From positions 434,001 through 498,000 of the forward strand of contig NW_023503334.1 of the NCBI RefSeq assembly GCF_014529535.1: a stretch of 64,000 nt of DNA, in the 5' to 3' direction. Of the stretch, positions 1 through 12,000 are shown piece by piece (the first letter of the stretch is position 1; every line of letters starts with the position of its first letter). The notes under the pieces were generated by a model. That model made no database searches and was not told the DNA's origin. It worked only from the letters and a program-made list of their open reading frames with translations. This DNA is from Bradysia coprophila. Lineage: Eukaryota; Arthropoda; Insecta; Diptera; Sciaridae. The position numbers and the translations under genes are program-made.

Positions 1-470
1 TTTACAGCTTGCACAAGTTGATTTTATTCAGTCAAGGGTCTTACGCCAGAAAATACCCCAAAAATGTTTGTAACCACACAATGTATGAAATGTTATCAAA
101 AACGTAATTGTTTGTGGCCATTTTTTTGTCACGACGATAACTTGAGTAATTCTTAACCGATTTTGATGATTTTTTTAATCAACGAGGAATTAGGGTAAGT
201 TTGAAGATGGGTCATGTCATAGGGCTCTGGAAACTATTCCAGAAAAACAGGATTTTACTCAGTTGACAATTGGTAATTGATAATTCATTATTGATAATTG
301 GTAATAATTGATAATTCACTTGACTGAAAATCTAGGGTCTTACGTTAGAAAATAGTATCCCAAAATAAGTATGAAATATTCTGAAAAAAATGGAAGATGT
401 GTCTCAAATTTTCGTTGTGGACACGATAACGATGATTTTTTTAACGATGTGGAATTAAATTAGATTGCGG
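1..470. repeat. Satellite-related repeat, diverged copies
   Basis: This stretch carries diverged copies of the repeat that forms a longer array at 38635-39430. Shared landmarks are a lead-in of the type cttgactgaaa followed by agggtcttacg and agaaaatacccc (near 30-60 and again at 305-355), and the phrase gataacttgagtaattctta followed by a cgattttgatgattttttt-like run (near 136-180). Between them, at about 260-310, lies a short local run of ttgataattg units. No coding potential was seen. Relationship to the 38.6 kb array is by eye. Confidence 0.55.
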
Positions 471-615
471 AATTATCAATTATTTGATTCTGCCGAGTGT
501 TTCAGTATGTACAATTCTCAATTATCAATCACATTACCATTGCGTTTAAGAATTTTTAGAAATAAATTCATTTCAGTTTGATCACTCAAAGTAAGTGCAG
601 GAAAAAAAAAGAAAA

Positions 616-783
616 ATGAAATTAAGTGATTTTAATGTGGTTAAATCGTTGGGTGAAGGGAGTTTTGGGTGCGTGTACTTAGCTGTTGCGATCAAAAATG
701 TGAATGGGATTTCACAGCATCAAAGTGTTTCTTTGAAATCCATACCGCGGGGTCATCATAAGAGCATACGACGGGAAATCGAG
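616..783 (+). CDS. Protein kinase N-lobe, orphan first exon (partial)
   Basis: The frame encodes 56 residues that read as the start of a protein kinase catalytic domain. The glycine-rich loop GEGSFG lies at residues 13-18 and is followed by VYLA. A VAIK-type lysine fits K41 in VSLKSI, and the acidic residues near 54-56 (RREIE) fit the start of helix C. The ATG at 616 is used; the frame is open further upstream only through a GTG. The exon ends at a good donor, GAG|GTTAGT, at 783/784. A possible acceptor lies 45 nt on (cttcttttag, ending 828), but the frame after it does not look like the next kinase segment, and no HRD or DFG motif was found in the window. It sits between satellite DNA and a probable Helitron, so it may be a displaced or captured fragment rather than a live gene. 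The kinase family was not identified. Confidence 0.5.
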
Positions 784-1847
784 GTTAGTTTATTAAACTT
801 GATTGAGTGCTTCATTTGCTTCTTTTAGAAAATTGTAATTGACCGGTTGTACAAAACTTTATTTTACCTGGAAACCAGACTAATTCCAGGGGTGGCGTTA
901 TCTATACATATAAAGCTGAACATCGGCGCACCACGACGCCCCTTGGCGCACCTCGTCTCTAATGTATTATTTCGATAACTCTTGTAAGCTTCCAGGACAT
1001 TATGAACGCTGATATTTTCTTTATCATGAAAAAAATAAATTCAGATCATTTATATTGTAAAAATATTTTAGGTCTTACGTATGATGTGATTGTTGAGCTC
1101 AAACAAAAATATTGTCATTTGCTTGGACTTGAGACATTGTCCATTCTCAACCAGATGAAAAAATCAGTTAAAATAAGTTAAGATATTCATAACACTGTTA
1201 TTTATAATTAATTGATTAAGAAGTTTACTGATGACAAAAAACACCATTATTTTGGGAAAATTATCAGTCAAGGTACCTGACCCACCCAAAAGGTCGAACC
1301 TAGTTGTCATCTAAATTTTTACCATTAATAATTCCGTTAAGAAACGAAAGACTTGAATGACCTGAAAAATTGCCGGATAGTTACCTGATTTACATGAACA
1401 TCGAATCTCTAACGAAAAAGTTCAGTCAAATCTATAATATAAAGTTTAATGTTTGTTTGTTTGTCTATATAAAGAAGAAAATTAGGAAGAACGTCTGAAA
1501 TATTTTTCACTTTCATACGTTATTTGACGCACGGATTTTTTTTACCTGTTTACGTCGTGGATGTGTTTCTTCAACGTGGAAACATTTTTGGCGCGAATAA
1601 TAATTTTATTTTGACCGTGAAATTATTTTTGAAAAAAAAATATATTTTGACCCGTGAAAATGTTTTTTGTGGAAAATTTGTTTTCGATGCGTGGAAAACT
1701 TTTGTATGGAGAATTTATTTTTTACTCATGAAAATATGTAGGATATTATATTCGATCGATAGAAAAATTCAATTTTACCGATATAAAATAATCAAATACT
1801 GATAGAAAAGTGATACGTGTCGCTGGCACCTTCCAGTTGGATGTTGG

Positions 1848-2049
1848 CACGGCAGAGTAAAGTTAACCAGGCAGGAGTGGACGTTTGACAAGGGACCTGA
1901 ATAATCTAGTAGCCCTACATTTTTTGCGAATAAAATTATTCAATTTATGTCAGTGTTCATTTGAGTTCATTTTCATCCAGTGTATTAGGTCCCTTATTTG
2001 ATGTTTCGAAAATGAACCGCTCCTGCCTGGTTTATTTTACTCTGCCGTG
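1848..2049. mobile_element. MITE with CACGGCAGAG termini and 7-bp TSD (copy 1)
   Basis: The element is 202 bp with long terminal inverted repeats beginning CACGGCAGAGTAAA and ending TTTACTCTGCCGTG. The similarity runs inward for about 30 bp (CCAGGCAGGAG on both sides). It is flanked by a perfect 7-bp direct repeat, atgttgg (1841-1847 and 2050-2056). A second copy in the opposite orientation lies at 37756-37934, also with a 7-bp target duplication. Known families with 7-bp duplications include the 1360/Hoppel branch of the P superfamily, so a P-like origin is a reasonable inference. No transposase is present. Confidence 0.8.
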
Positions 2050-2212
2050 ATGTTGGTTGAAGACAAAGTTGACGCGAGTTCCACCACCTGCACCGTACAT
2101 TTTTTTGAAAATGATGAGGAATCAGTCAAGAAACCCTTAAAGGGTAAATGTGACGCAAGTCCTTTATCTTAATTACAAAATAACTGATATCGCTGAGGGC
2201 ATTGTCATCTCT

Positions 2213-2560
2213 CATCCCAAAATTTAGCAACCAACTTTGTAACACCCCAATAATGTCGAAAATAACCTAAATCCATCAAAAAATCCGATGGAAGTTACAT
2301 AGGTAGTTCCAGAGGAATCATATGTCATCCCAAAATTTAGGAACCAACCTTGGAACACCTCACTCATGTCGAAAATAACCCAAATCCATCGAAAAATCCA
2401 ATAGAAGTTAGGAAGTGCCAGAGGAATCATCTGTCATCCCAAAATTTAGAAACCATCCTTGAAACACCTCACTCATGTCGAAAATAACCCAAATCCATCA
2501 AAAAATCCGATGGAAGTTAGTTGGTCATCCCAAAATTTAGGAACCGACCTACTGGAAGTT
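2213..2560. repeat. Tandem repeat, about 91-113 bp units
   Basis: Four successive units start with catcccaaaatttag at 2213, 2326, 2435 and 2526. The first three continue with aaccaacctt-like sequence, gtcgaaaataacc, aaatccatc and aatccgatggaagtta. Unit lengths are 113, 109 and 91 bp, and the fourth is cut short. The small open frames here are by-products of the repeat. Internal arrays like this are common in non-autonomous Helitron-type elements. Confidence 0.85.
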
Positions 2561-3441
2561 AATAATTAATGATCCCAACAATTCCCAACAAGAAATACAT
2601 CCCAAAACAACACACACCATTCACCACATTACCATCCATATCATGCAACAAAATATACAGCTCACACACACATATACAAATTGGCTTTTATATGGCATTT
2701 GTATGGAGACTTTGGGGAGCTCCCAAGATATGGGTTTTTTCCAACTTTTGAAAATTCCATTTTTATTTTTAACTAACTAACTAACGTAGGCGATTTCAGT
2801 TATCTGAAAAAACGAATTTTGCTTATTTTCATACAAACATCAATATTTCGAAGTTCAATATCTCGGCCAATTTTGAAGCTGCAATAACGTGTGATAGCTC
2901 GTTGAACTCGTATGGATTCCTAGATTCCACACATTCTTGATTGGGGGTCGTTGGAGTTAAGGGGGAGAAGTAAAAAAGTTGCTGTAAATATGCTCCGCCG
3001 TCCTCAAAAATATTTTGTTGAAACATTTTTGAGAGTGGACTTGCGTCACGCCCGCTTACTAAAGTGCGGGCATGATATCTTAGCACAACTCAAGATTTTG
3101 TTGAGTGGAGTTGAGAAAGAGGCTGTACAGGCTTTTGTTGCTTTCTAGGGAACTCATCCCTTTACGAAATGGAACGTAACTGCGTAAGTTCATACCTAAG
3201 AAATTCATCTTTTTACCAAATGTAACGTAATATTTTGTCATTAAAATAATCCCGAGCAAAGCCGGGTACTACACTAGTGTTATAATAAATGAAAAACTCT
3301 CTCACTGCCGGCATGAATTATCAATAGTCAAAAGTTGCATTTTATAATCTCGCTTTATATATCTAAAATGTCAATCTTGATACTGGCATGCCAAAGTAAT
3401 GGTTTTCACAGCAACAGTAGTTGGTACGAATCACATAAAGC

Positions 3442-3746
3442 TTTTATGCAATTCAGTGAGCGAATTCGATACTTACGCAGCCTGTGTGTAGTGTCATATG
3501 AACCAGTTTTATTTCATCCAAAAATCATTGCGAGAAAAATTCATCGCACCCAAAATACAACGACACGATCATAATCATAATTCATCAAGTGTAATAACAA
3601 CTGTTCCGAATACTGTTAGAACAACTGTTTTTGCAACAGTTGTAACACGTTTTTCAGTAGATGTCAATTTCAGTTTCAGTTTTTTTAGTGAAAATTTTGT
3701 GGTTTGTTTGAAGTCTTGGGGAATTCGCTCACTGAATTGCATAAAA
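3442..3746. mobile_element. MITE with 26-bp perfect terminal inverted repeats
   Basis: The ends are perfect inverted repeats of 26 bp: ttttatgcaattcagtgagc... at 3442-3467 and its complement at 3721-3746. The body is 305 bp with no transposase. A smaller palindrome (acaactgttttt...aacagttgt, about 3611-3643) lies inside. No convincing target-site duplication was found, so the true outer ends may be a few bases off. Several short open frames cross the element and are not genes. Confidence 0.75.
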
Positions 3747-4759
3747 CAATGTATGCTTCGCCTCGGGTTGACAATCGACATCTAGTGCGATAAAATACCT
3801 TCAAACGATTCTTGTTTCATAAATAACTATTAATCATTGCGAAATTTTTCTTTTAAATAATCACAGCTTTTATTTCATTCAGAGAGAATGTTTTCGGCAG
3901 AGATTCATTAAAAATAGCGACAGCTTAATAAGTGTCGATTTTAATTGACATATTGTTGTACTTAGACTTTAAAATTGAAATTATTACGATTGATGTGCAA
4001 TTACAGGCTTCCCACGTCTAATTATTTAACTCATTGTTTGTCAATAGTTTTGCCAGGATTTCTTTTAACGGACAGTGTTTATTTAGACAAGCAACTTCAA
4101 TTACGGAATTGCTCCAAAAACAATTTCGACGTTCAGAATGAAGGCAGTCCTTCGAATTATAGTAGAAACGAACAAAATTGAGCAGTTTGCTCTGAGTAAC
4201 ATGTATTCTAGTTGTCCCTTTCCAAATGGTCATAACGTTTCGCTCGACAATTCAGATAAGGTTTTCACCAAGTATACTAAAATACTAGAAATTAAGTTTA
4301 GGCATTTACACAAGTCTTTTTTTTGATGGACGGAAAAGATAACTACAAGCAAAAATTAATTGTTCTACGGTATGCCTCGAAAATGCATCGAGATTTTTAT
4401 AAGTTTAGCGTACCCGGATTTCTTATTTCACACTGTATTAAGATGTTCTATTGATCGAAAATGTTGATAGACATGTAGCTTCAGATACCTGCTCAAACCA
4501 GGCCTTTTTTCAATAAATGTATTTCTAGAAAAAGGCGCCCGCCGGCTCAAATCAATTTATATGGCCTCAGTTAAGTTTTAAGCGGCTGATGTGTTATATT
4601 ATTTCGAATTGTTATGATAATATGATTTTTATAAAAAAAATCAGTGTGTTGTCGAGACTAACTGTAGAACAATTTTTAGCATAGAGCAACATTAATATTT
4701 ACGTATTTAATTGCAGTAAATGTGCTTAAAGAAAGCCGTCCGCTGCAATTTAATTTTCT

Positions 4760-4905
4760 TTAACCTTTCACATACGGCTTTCATCTGTTATTGATAACGA
4801 CGACAAAAATAATGACAAGCTCTGGATAATATAGTCCTTTATATAATGAAATGCATGTTAAATATATTAAAGCATAAGATTTGAAATCAACAGAGAATAA
4901 CTGGA
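4760..4905 (+). mobile_element. Truncated TTAA-type (piggyBac-like) MITE
   Basis: It starts with TTAACCTTTCACATACGGC at 4760 and continues through tcatctgttattgataacg, gacgacaaaaataatgacaa and aagatttgaaatcaacaga. That matches the copy at 17869-18088 closely over about 140 bp. The second terminus is missing, so this is a 3'-truncated copy. Confidence 0.65.
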
Positions 4906-7277
4906 TTCTAACTAACTAGACGACATTTTCACGACACATAGCTAAACAGTTCTTATCTTTAAGAAAATCCTTCAAAAACTAGTAGCCCCTCAACGTTGTA
5001 TCAACATCGTATGGCTACGGCCCTGATTATTGTTGAGGTAGAAAAACCTTTATACGAGAAGTGTTTAAGTGGTAAAAACCTTACACATTTCTTGTGTGAA
5101 AGGTTGTTTCGGTCAAACCCCACCTCTTCTCTACGTTGCATAACCTCCATTCCTCGAATGCAAACGTAATTTACGAACATCCTCTTATGCTCATAGCTGC
5201 TATCAAGTGATGAAGTAATATTGTTGCATGTTGTTAAATAACCTTAGGACAACGTTTATCGTATATGTCTACACTACTATAGATGAAAATAAGTTATTTA
5301 CTCTGAAAATAAAAAAAATTGAAGAGCGTCTGGACCTACAATAATATTGTACAGTTATATACAGTGCCGATGCAGTTAACACTGTCAAGCTACTATTCGT
5401 ACGATTTACATTTTATAGAATTGAATGAATTATACTCAAAAGAAAGAAGATTGCACACATGTAAAACTCACCGTTGAACCCTTGTCGGTTGTATACTATA
5501 TTCGTATTTATGAATTACATCATGCGTAGTTTTTTTTTGTATTATATATGTAACGAGTAGGGTTGAGATCGCGAACACGCATGCGTTAAAGAAGGAAATC
5601 ACGTTTGATGAGTAATAATAACAACATAAAATTTGTGTAATCATGTTGGCAACGATTTCATTTGGCCCTTTGGCCTGTTCCAAGTGTCTTATCAATTTAT
5701 TAAATTGAATACACATTTTTATTAGAATTCGAAATTCGTTTTCTATAAATTTGAAATAAACATTTTGTTGTTACAGTGAGTTTAAGTGCAAAAATTAACA
5801 ACTCATAAATCTGTCTTCGGTGGAGCAAACATTTTAATTTCCTTGCGTATAGTTTATCGTTTACCTGACCACCACGACTGTGATCACAATATTTGGTACG
5901 TTAGAGAATATGTGAAGAAAATATTTTTTTACGAATTAATGTGTACATATGGTCGATGGATAGAAATTGCTTATCTTATTTGTGGCAATGTTGTATATGT
6001 ACTATATACGTATTAAAGGCCATTCGGTGAACCAATGAATAATTTAGTAAACACACCACATATCGTTCTATTCGTTAATTTTCAATATAAAATGTTCAAT
6101 CTACAATCAGTTTATTTAAGCATTTTGTAAACCACAACTGTTTTATGTTTGTTTACATTATTTACACCATAAAAATGTGCAGTTCATTCTTGAATATCCG
6201 ATTAAACGGAGGATTAACGTAAATTATTGCGAAATTCCTGTTAACTCGTAATTATTTGTTTGTGCGTCGTCGATTTATGATAATCTTTTTAGTCGATCGA
6301 AATTTTTTATATTTGTATAAAAATGAAACTAAATTTGTTTTGTCGTAGCTTAATATGTGAATTGTCATTTCCATTTTGTTAAGAATCATCACCACCCCAA
6401 TTTACCGTTTTTTATAAGTAGTATGGATATGTGACCATTTCGACCGGAACAACAACATTGTATATACAAAAGTCGTGTTTTTTTAGCGCAACTCAAACAT
6501 GTAAAAATGAAAATTTTTCTTGGTCAGAATCCAGATTCACTGGAAGTAAATATTGTTTGAATATAAATAATAACGCTAACTGAATGCGTAATTTTATGTG
6601 CCATTAGTTTTCGTTTATAAATTAACTGCTTACAGTAATTCATAGAAAGTCAAAGTGAACAACAACCTTCAGATGCAGTGTTATGGTTAATCGCTTCGTT
6701 TACGTTTAGAACATTAACAATTTTGAATCGTTTCTCTTCATTCTGTATACACTGAGAGAAAAACCGATTTCTGATAAATTGGTTGACAATACCGAATGAA
6801 ATAATCGCTCATCAACCTCGGCAATTTTCAAAATTTTAACTTTGTCACTTAAGGGCTTCGTAAATAAGCATACATATTACTAGCCTCATATTATATGACA
6901 AATTCACTTCATGTTAACTAGTCCCGTCAGAGAGACTTAAATAATAATAATAGTATACTACGTACTTGCTTGGAAATTTTGTTGTTTTGACTAGATAAAA
7001 GTTAGCTGCCCGAGTCGAAGGCAGTAGTCAAAGCAATAATTTCGAATGCGTTTCTGCAGGAAAATACGTTTAGATTGTAGAAGGATTATATCCTTTGCCT
7101 TCGGCGCATTATACATTGTATACTATACAACCTTCCTCTTCCAAGATAAATAAAATTTCCAGCAGATACGTAATAATTATTACTTGTTTGAGCAACGTCA
7201 CCACTTGTCAAAATAAAAATTTGGAAGCTCGTACGTATTATTGTACTATTACATGTTGATTACATGTCATTATCATC

Positions 7278-7410
7278 CAGGGACTATTTTTGGGGAAACA
7301 TTTTCCTAGATCTTCGCCTACTTTCCTTAATTTTTGAAAACATTTGGAAAATTCGGAAAAATGTGAAAAGTTCTGAAACTATGGCGGAATGTTTTCCCAA
7401 AAATAGTCCT
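7278..7410. mobile_element. Small TIR element
   Basis: The left end reads agggactatttttggggaaa and the right end is its near-exact complement (gttttcccaaaaatagtcct). That gives roughly 25-bp inverted repeats around a 133-bp element that is otherwise A/T-rich. No duplication of the target was certain; a ttatcatc string occurs on both outer flanks but not directly at the ends. Confidence 0.65.
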
Positions 7411-9071
7411 TGTTGTTATCATCGCACAACCGTAACATAGAATAGCACAGAATAATAATAGTACATTACGGTACCAGAGAATATGACAAGCCTTAATAAC
7501 TAGAGTGTATATTACACAAAACGAGTGTCTGTGTAATATACAAGAGAGCATTATGCGTGGCATATTCACTGGTAATTCATAAATCTAATGTTTTACTGTA
7601 TTGGCGCAAACGATCAACTTATTATCGACATAATAATGTAGGACTTAACAACTCTAGGGAAATAATAATGACGTCACACATATCGCACACTATGGCAGAA
7701 TTAATGTTCGGTATACATACCCTGAAAAAACAGAATTTAATGTTGAAATATTCACGGCAATTCAATAAAATACATTTCACGAATAGGTCAAAAGGAAGTT
7801 TTGTGTTTGACAATATTTAGTTACAGTTAGAGGTACCTAATCTTACACTTTGAAAAGGTCTTTCTACAGAAAAGTAACCAAGGAGCAATCACTGGAATCA
7901 TTCAGTCTTACTTTTTACCCTCTGTTGAAAACTCGCTATCAAACCTTTACTTCCTATTAACATGAAGCAAAAATCGTTGTAAGTATACTGCTTCTTGCAT
8001 TTGGAAGAATTTCTATTTCTATTCTAAGATAAATGCATAATGACAAGATAACGGCAGAATTTGAGAAACTATTTCTATTATTCGAAGAAACTTTTCGATA
8101 AAGCGAAGAATCTAAACTCCAATATCCGTTCCAATCGCAAAACAAACTCCCGGACTTCTGTTTACCGCAATAATAGCTTAAGAGGTGTAAATATCTAAAT
8201 ATCTCTTTCCACCATTTTCCGCTTAATGACTAAACCCTAGAAACTATTTTGCTCTAATTGAAAGCATTAAAGTTTTTAACAATTACATTTTGAAATTCGT
8301 ATGTGTACGGGAGCGCGCACAGTTAGAGCAGTTAGAACATTTGAATTTTATGACCCATTTTTTTTTTTAGTTTTTGTTTAAATATTTTCTAGTTCGATAA
8401 TTTCATGAACTTTTTCAAAGCACAAACAGTACAAGTTCGCCAATTATCCATTATTGTTATTCATAAATTACATAATATTTTGTGTTCTAGCATATATAAA
8501 TGAAACGAAAAATATTATAAGCATAACATGCGGTTATCTGCTTAGCATTTCTAAGTTAGCAATAATTTTTATAAATAAAATTCTTTTTTTTTGAAAAGAT
8601 ATACACACAATTTTTCTACATATTTTTTCTTCTCCATTCCGAGCGACGACATCACAACTTACTTTAAAATTTACATTGATTTCAGATTACTTTCAGCAGC
8701 GAAGCGATACAGAAAAGTGGATGTAACCGCGCGCGCGATATTAAAATACACACCGAAAAATATATATAAAAATAATAGAACGTGTGTGTAATGTATTAAC
8801 ATTGCACGGTCTGTGTGCTAAAGGTGATAACTAGTTGAAATAGATTTTCTACATAAATTGTGCTAGTTGACCCACTGTTTGCTGATAAAATGATCTACAA
8901 TGAATCGTTCTTATGTTCGATAGTCGGTGATGACTTCAATAAATAATTTGTTTCGTTTCAAATAAATTTATGACACGCAAAATGGTAATTTGAAAATTGT
9001 GAAACGACGAGATACCACAAAACTGTATGAATTAAATGTATCGGAAAACTATGAATAAATTTCAATAAATC

Positions 9072-12000
9072 ATGATTGATGTACTACACTGGAGTGCATA
9101 TAAAATAAATGTGATATTAATTATAATGTTAAAGAGCAAGGTGTTGTGTGATGTTGTTGGCAAATTTCCGGTCGACGTTGGTCGATCATCAGCAGCATCA
9201 TCATCGGTCCACGATTTCACCGAGTATTTCATCGAACACAACATCACCGAAAAGGACGCGGGCACATCATTTCGATTGCACGCAGACGAGCTACTTAAAA
9301 GTTACTCCGATATAAAATGATTTTCCATTTTCGGCCACTAACATTATTCAAATTTGCTTCACAGAAAAGGCACCGGCCTGGTGTGCACGTACCCCATGCA
9401 ATAGTACTATATTAAAATATTGCCTCGGCAACGAAATGCTACACGATCATTGCTGTTGCGATTCCAGACATGGCAAAGGTAACTGAATTGAAGTGCACGT
9501 CTAATATACATGATTTATCCAATTTGAAGTGAATAAGTGCACAAGTAAATAAAAACTTGATACCTCGAGTCGACGACGTACCGTATTATCGAAAGTTCGC
9601 AATATGGAAACAATTTTCTAGAATTAGTGTACCGAATTACTCTCAACCTTGCCCATATAAGTGTTGGTCAATTCGAAACTTTTTGGTTCGGAGTTTTACC
9701 AGACGGATGCTGAAGCACCTTTGAAGTCTCATAACTCCGTTATAAATACGAAATATTTGAACATTTTATAGATTAGCTTAACAGAAGATGAAAACTGCAC
9801 TTTAATTTATTTTGATGCATCGAGCAATGTTTGATTTAGTTAAAGTTTTCTCTTTCGAAATAATCTTCAAACTTCATCAAAGTTTTAAATAAACAGACCG
9901 AACTGGATGACTGATTCATGGAAAATATTGTGCTGACGGGAACATATACGTAATAACACTCCCTTTGGTGTTCCTAACATTTTATTGAACAGTTTGATGA
10001 AGACATGTAGAAATTGCAAACGCGTCGGGCTGTGAATGAATCATCGTGGATTTTTTTATAAACTTTGATTGTCCCTTGCTAAGATTAATAAAATAATTTG
10101 AATAAAATCATCATTTCCTGCATAGAACATGCATACCGAACAGAGGCTAGTGTAAAATAATAAGATTTTAATAAAATTTCGGGGAGCTGCGGGAACAGCG
10201 AAAATTAATAGTAAGCTAGAAACGAAATGTTTGCACGTACACTCGAAGAAAAGTTAATTCCGCCATGTTTTCTAATTTGGGTGCTGTTGCGACTCTCATG
10301 TTTCGTATAAGAATAATTCGATTTTTATTTTCTAATTTTTTGTTGGATACACAACCACTTCTAAATCAGAAAAAATGAATTCCGAATTCGTCTATAGAAA
10401 AGCTAGAACTAAAAATTGGTCACTATCAAAAATGGGTCGCTGGTGAAGAGGGTGAAAAGTTCCGAAAATCGGATGATGTAAACGTCAGCATGTTTTTTTT
10501 AAATAAATTACATTTGAACATTCGTGGAACTAAGTCATCTGTTATCGAGTGCGGCGAAAAAGAAGATGAACTCTAATTTAGACATGTTGGTTCAGTTGTT
10601 TTTCAGCTGATACACTCATACAAAAAAAATTGGCTTTGTATGTTTGAAATAGTTTGAAATAGTTACACGCACATGCGTGGTAGTGGTAAAAGCGTACAAA
10701 TAAACAGTTTTGTTTGTATGAGTAGACCAGCTGAAACAGATTGATGCCTAAAAAATGTTTGATAAAATAAGCGATTTCTGCATCCAGTCACTTGAAACAT
10801 AACATCAACAGATCAAGAATAGACTCTATAACTATTGTGCTTGTGATATGCTTGCCGTTTTCTTAACTTTTTTTTTATAACATTTGAATCTGAGTACTAT
10901 ACGTCCATGTCCAGAAACTTGGTAATACGCTGAAAAGAAACCAAAATTTCGAAGTAAAATGTTCAAACAATTTACTCTTTTGCTATAATTTACGGTGAAA
11001 TTGTTAAATTAACAATTTTAGCGTTGTAATCAGCTTGAACGAAATGTTAGTTTTATAAAATCGACTTAGCGATATTTTTACTTAAGAATCGAGAAAAACC
11101 GAAAATTTTATGCGTAAAACTATTCAGCGAAAAAATCAGTACGTATAGTGTGTGACAAATGCAACATTTCGCCACAAATCTCGTTTATGCTAAATTACAA
11201 AAATAAAACAAAATCTAAGCCGAATTAAATGCATCAATTCGATATGCTGATTGGTTAAAAATAACAATAAACAATTTATTTACGGGAACGAGATCGCGAA
11301 AGACACGATGTAAATACTGATGTCATGCAACAATAGGTTTGTGTCTCAAAAATTTGCATAATTTTATTACATTATCGTAATTCAATATTTACTTGCAATG
11401 TCGACTTTATTACAATTAATATTTAAATTGTTTAACTTAATTTGGACATGCTAACTATGAGGTTCACAATCATTCGAGACACGCACGACCTCATCAAGGT
11501 GTATTTATTTGGCTCGGTCATATAGTATGACGCATTGAGTTACCAAAGTATTATTGCAGAGAATCGGAGGTAGAAAATGCAATTTATCAGTAACGACATT
11601 ATATATGTCACACTTGCTCGGCCAGAACCAGTTCAATATAAAAAGAATAAAAGTTTTATCGTTTATTACAGTTTTATCTGCAATTTACATCTCCTCGTTC
11701 ACAATACACCTCGAATGTCATCGGACTTTCTCAAGCGTTACTAATGAATTTAGAAGCTATCGTGTTCAAGACGTGATTCGACATTGTAAAAATAAGTCAG
11801 TGTTGTATATACGATCCGAGCATGTAGTTTGGTTTTCTACATAAATCTAGGATCGCGACATAGCGACATTGTAAAGTTAGTCAATGTGTACTTGATGTGG
11901 AGCATGTAGTTTTTTTTGTCGACATAAATCTAGGATCGCCTCTTAAAAAGTCTAGGCCAATGAATTTCAATGTGTAAAGTGTCTTTATCGGTACGAGCAC

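Larger units (their letters stand above)
901..3277 (+). mobile_element. Probable non-autonomous Helitron
   Basis: The 3' end has the classical Helitron form: a short GC-rich hairpin (CCCG-agcaaag-CCGGG, 3251-3266), a short spacer, then CTAG at 3274-3277 followed by T. A matching 5' terminus would be TCTATACATATAAAG starting at 901, directly preceded by A. This fits insertion between host A and T. No Rep/helicase coding was seen. The proposed body also holds an inserted MITE (1848-2049), a 110-bp tandem array (2213-2560) and a second hairpin (GCCCGC...GCGGGC, 3050-3071). The 3' end is fairly secure; the 5' end is inferred and could be elsewhere. Confidence 0.4.
3787..9071. other. Gene-poor AT-rich DNA
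   Basis: No gene could be supported here. The stretch holds a truncated TTAA-type MITE (4760-4905), a 133-bp TIR element (7278-7410) and a short segment at about 7195-7235 (caaaataaaaatttggaa) that recurs near 36185-36215. Open frames of 60-90 codons occur on both strands but overlap each other and resemble nothing known. Confidence 0.5.

Noticed and set aside
595..615. GTG at 595 as the kinase start.
   Set aside because: GTG starts are not normal in animal nuclear genes; the ATG at 616 fits the kinase domain better.
1524..1802. 92-codon frame inside the Helitron candidate.
   Set aside because: AT-rich chance composition, not a Rep/helicase, and not preceded by an ATG.
9062..9265. 67-codon minus-strand frame.
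   Set aside because: Antisense to exon 1 of the Cys-rich gene; no splice or domain support of its own.
11554..11844. 96-codon frame in the long intron of the Cys-rich gene.
   Set aside because: It begins without an ATG and runs into a tandem duplication; no motif.
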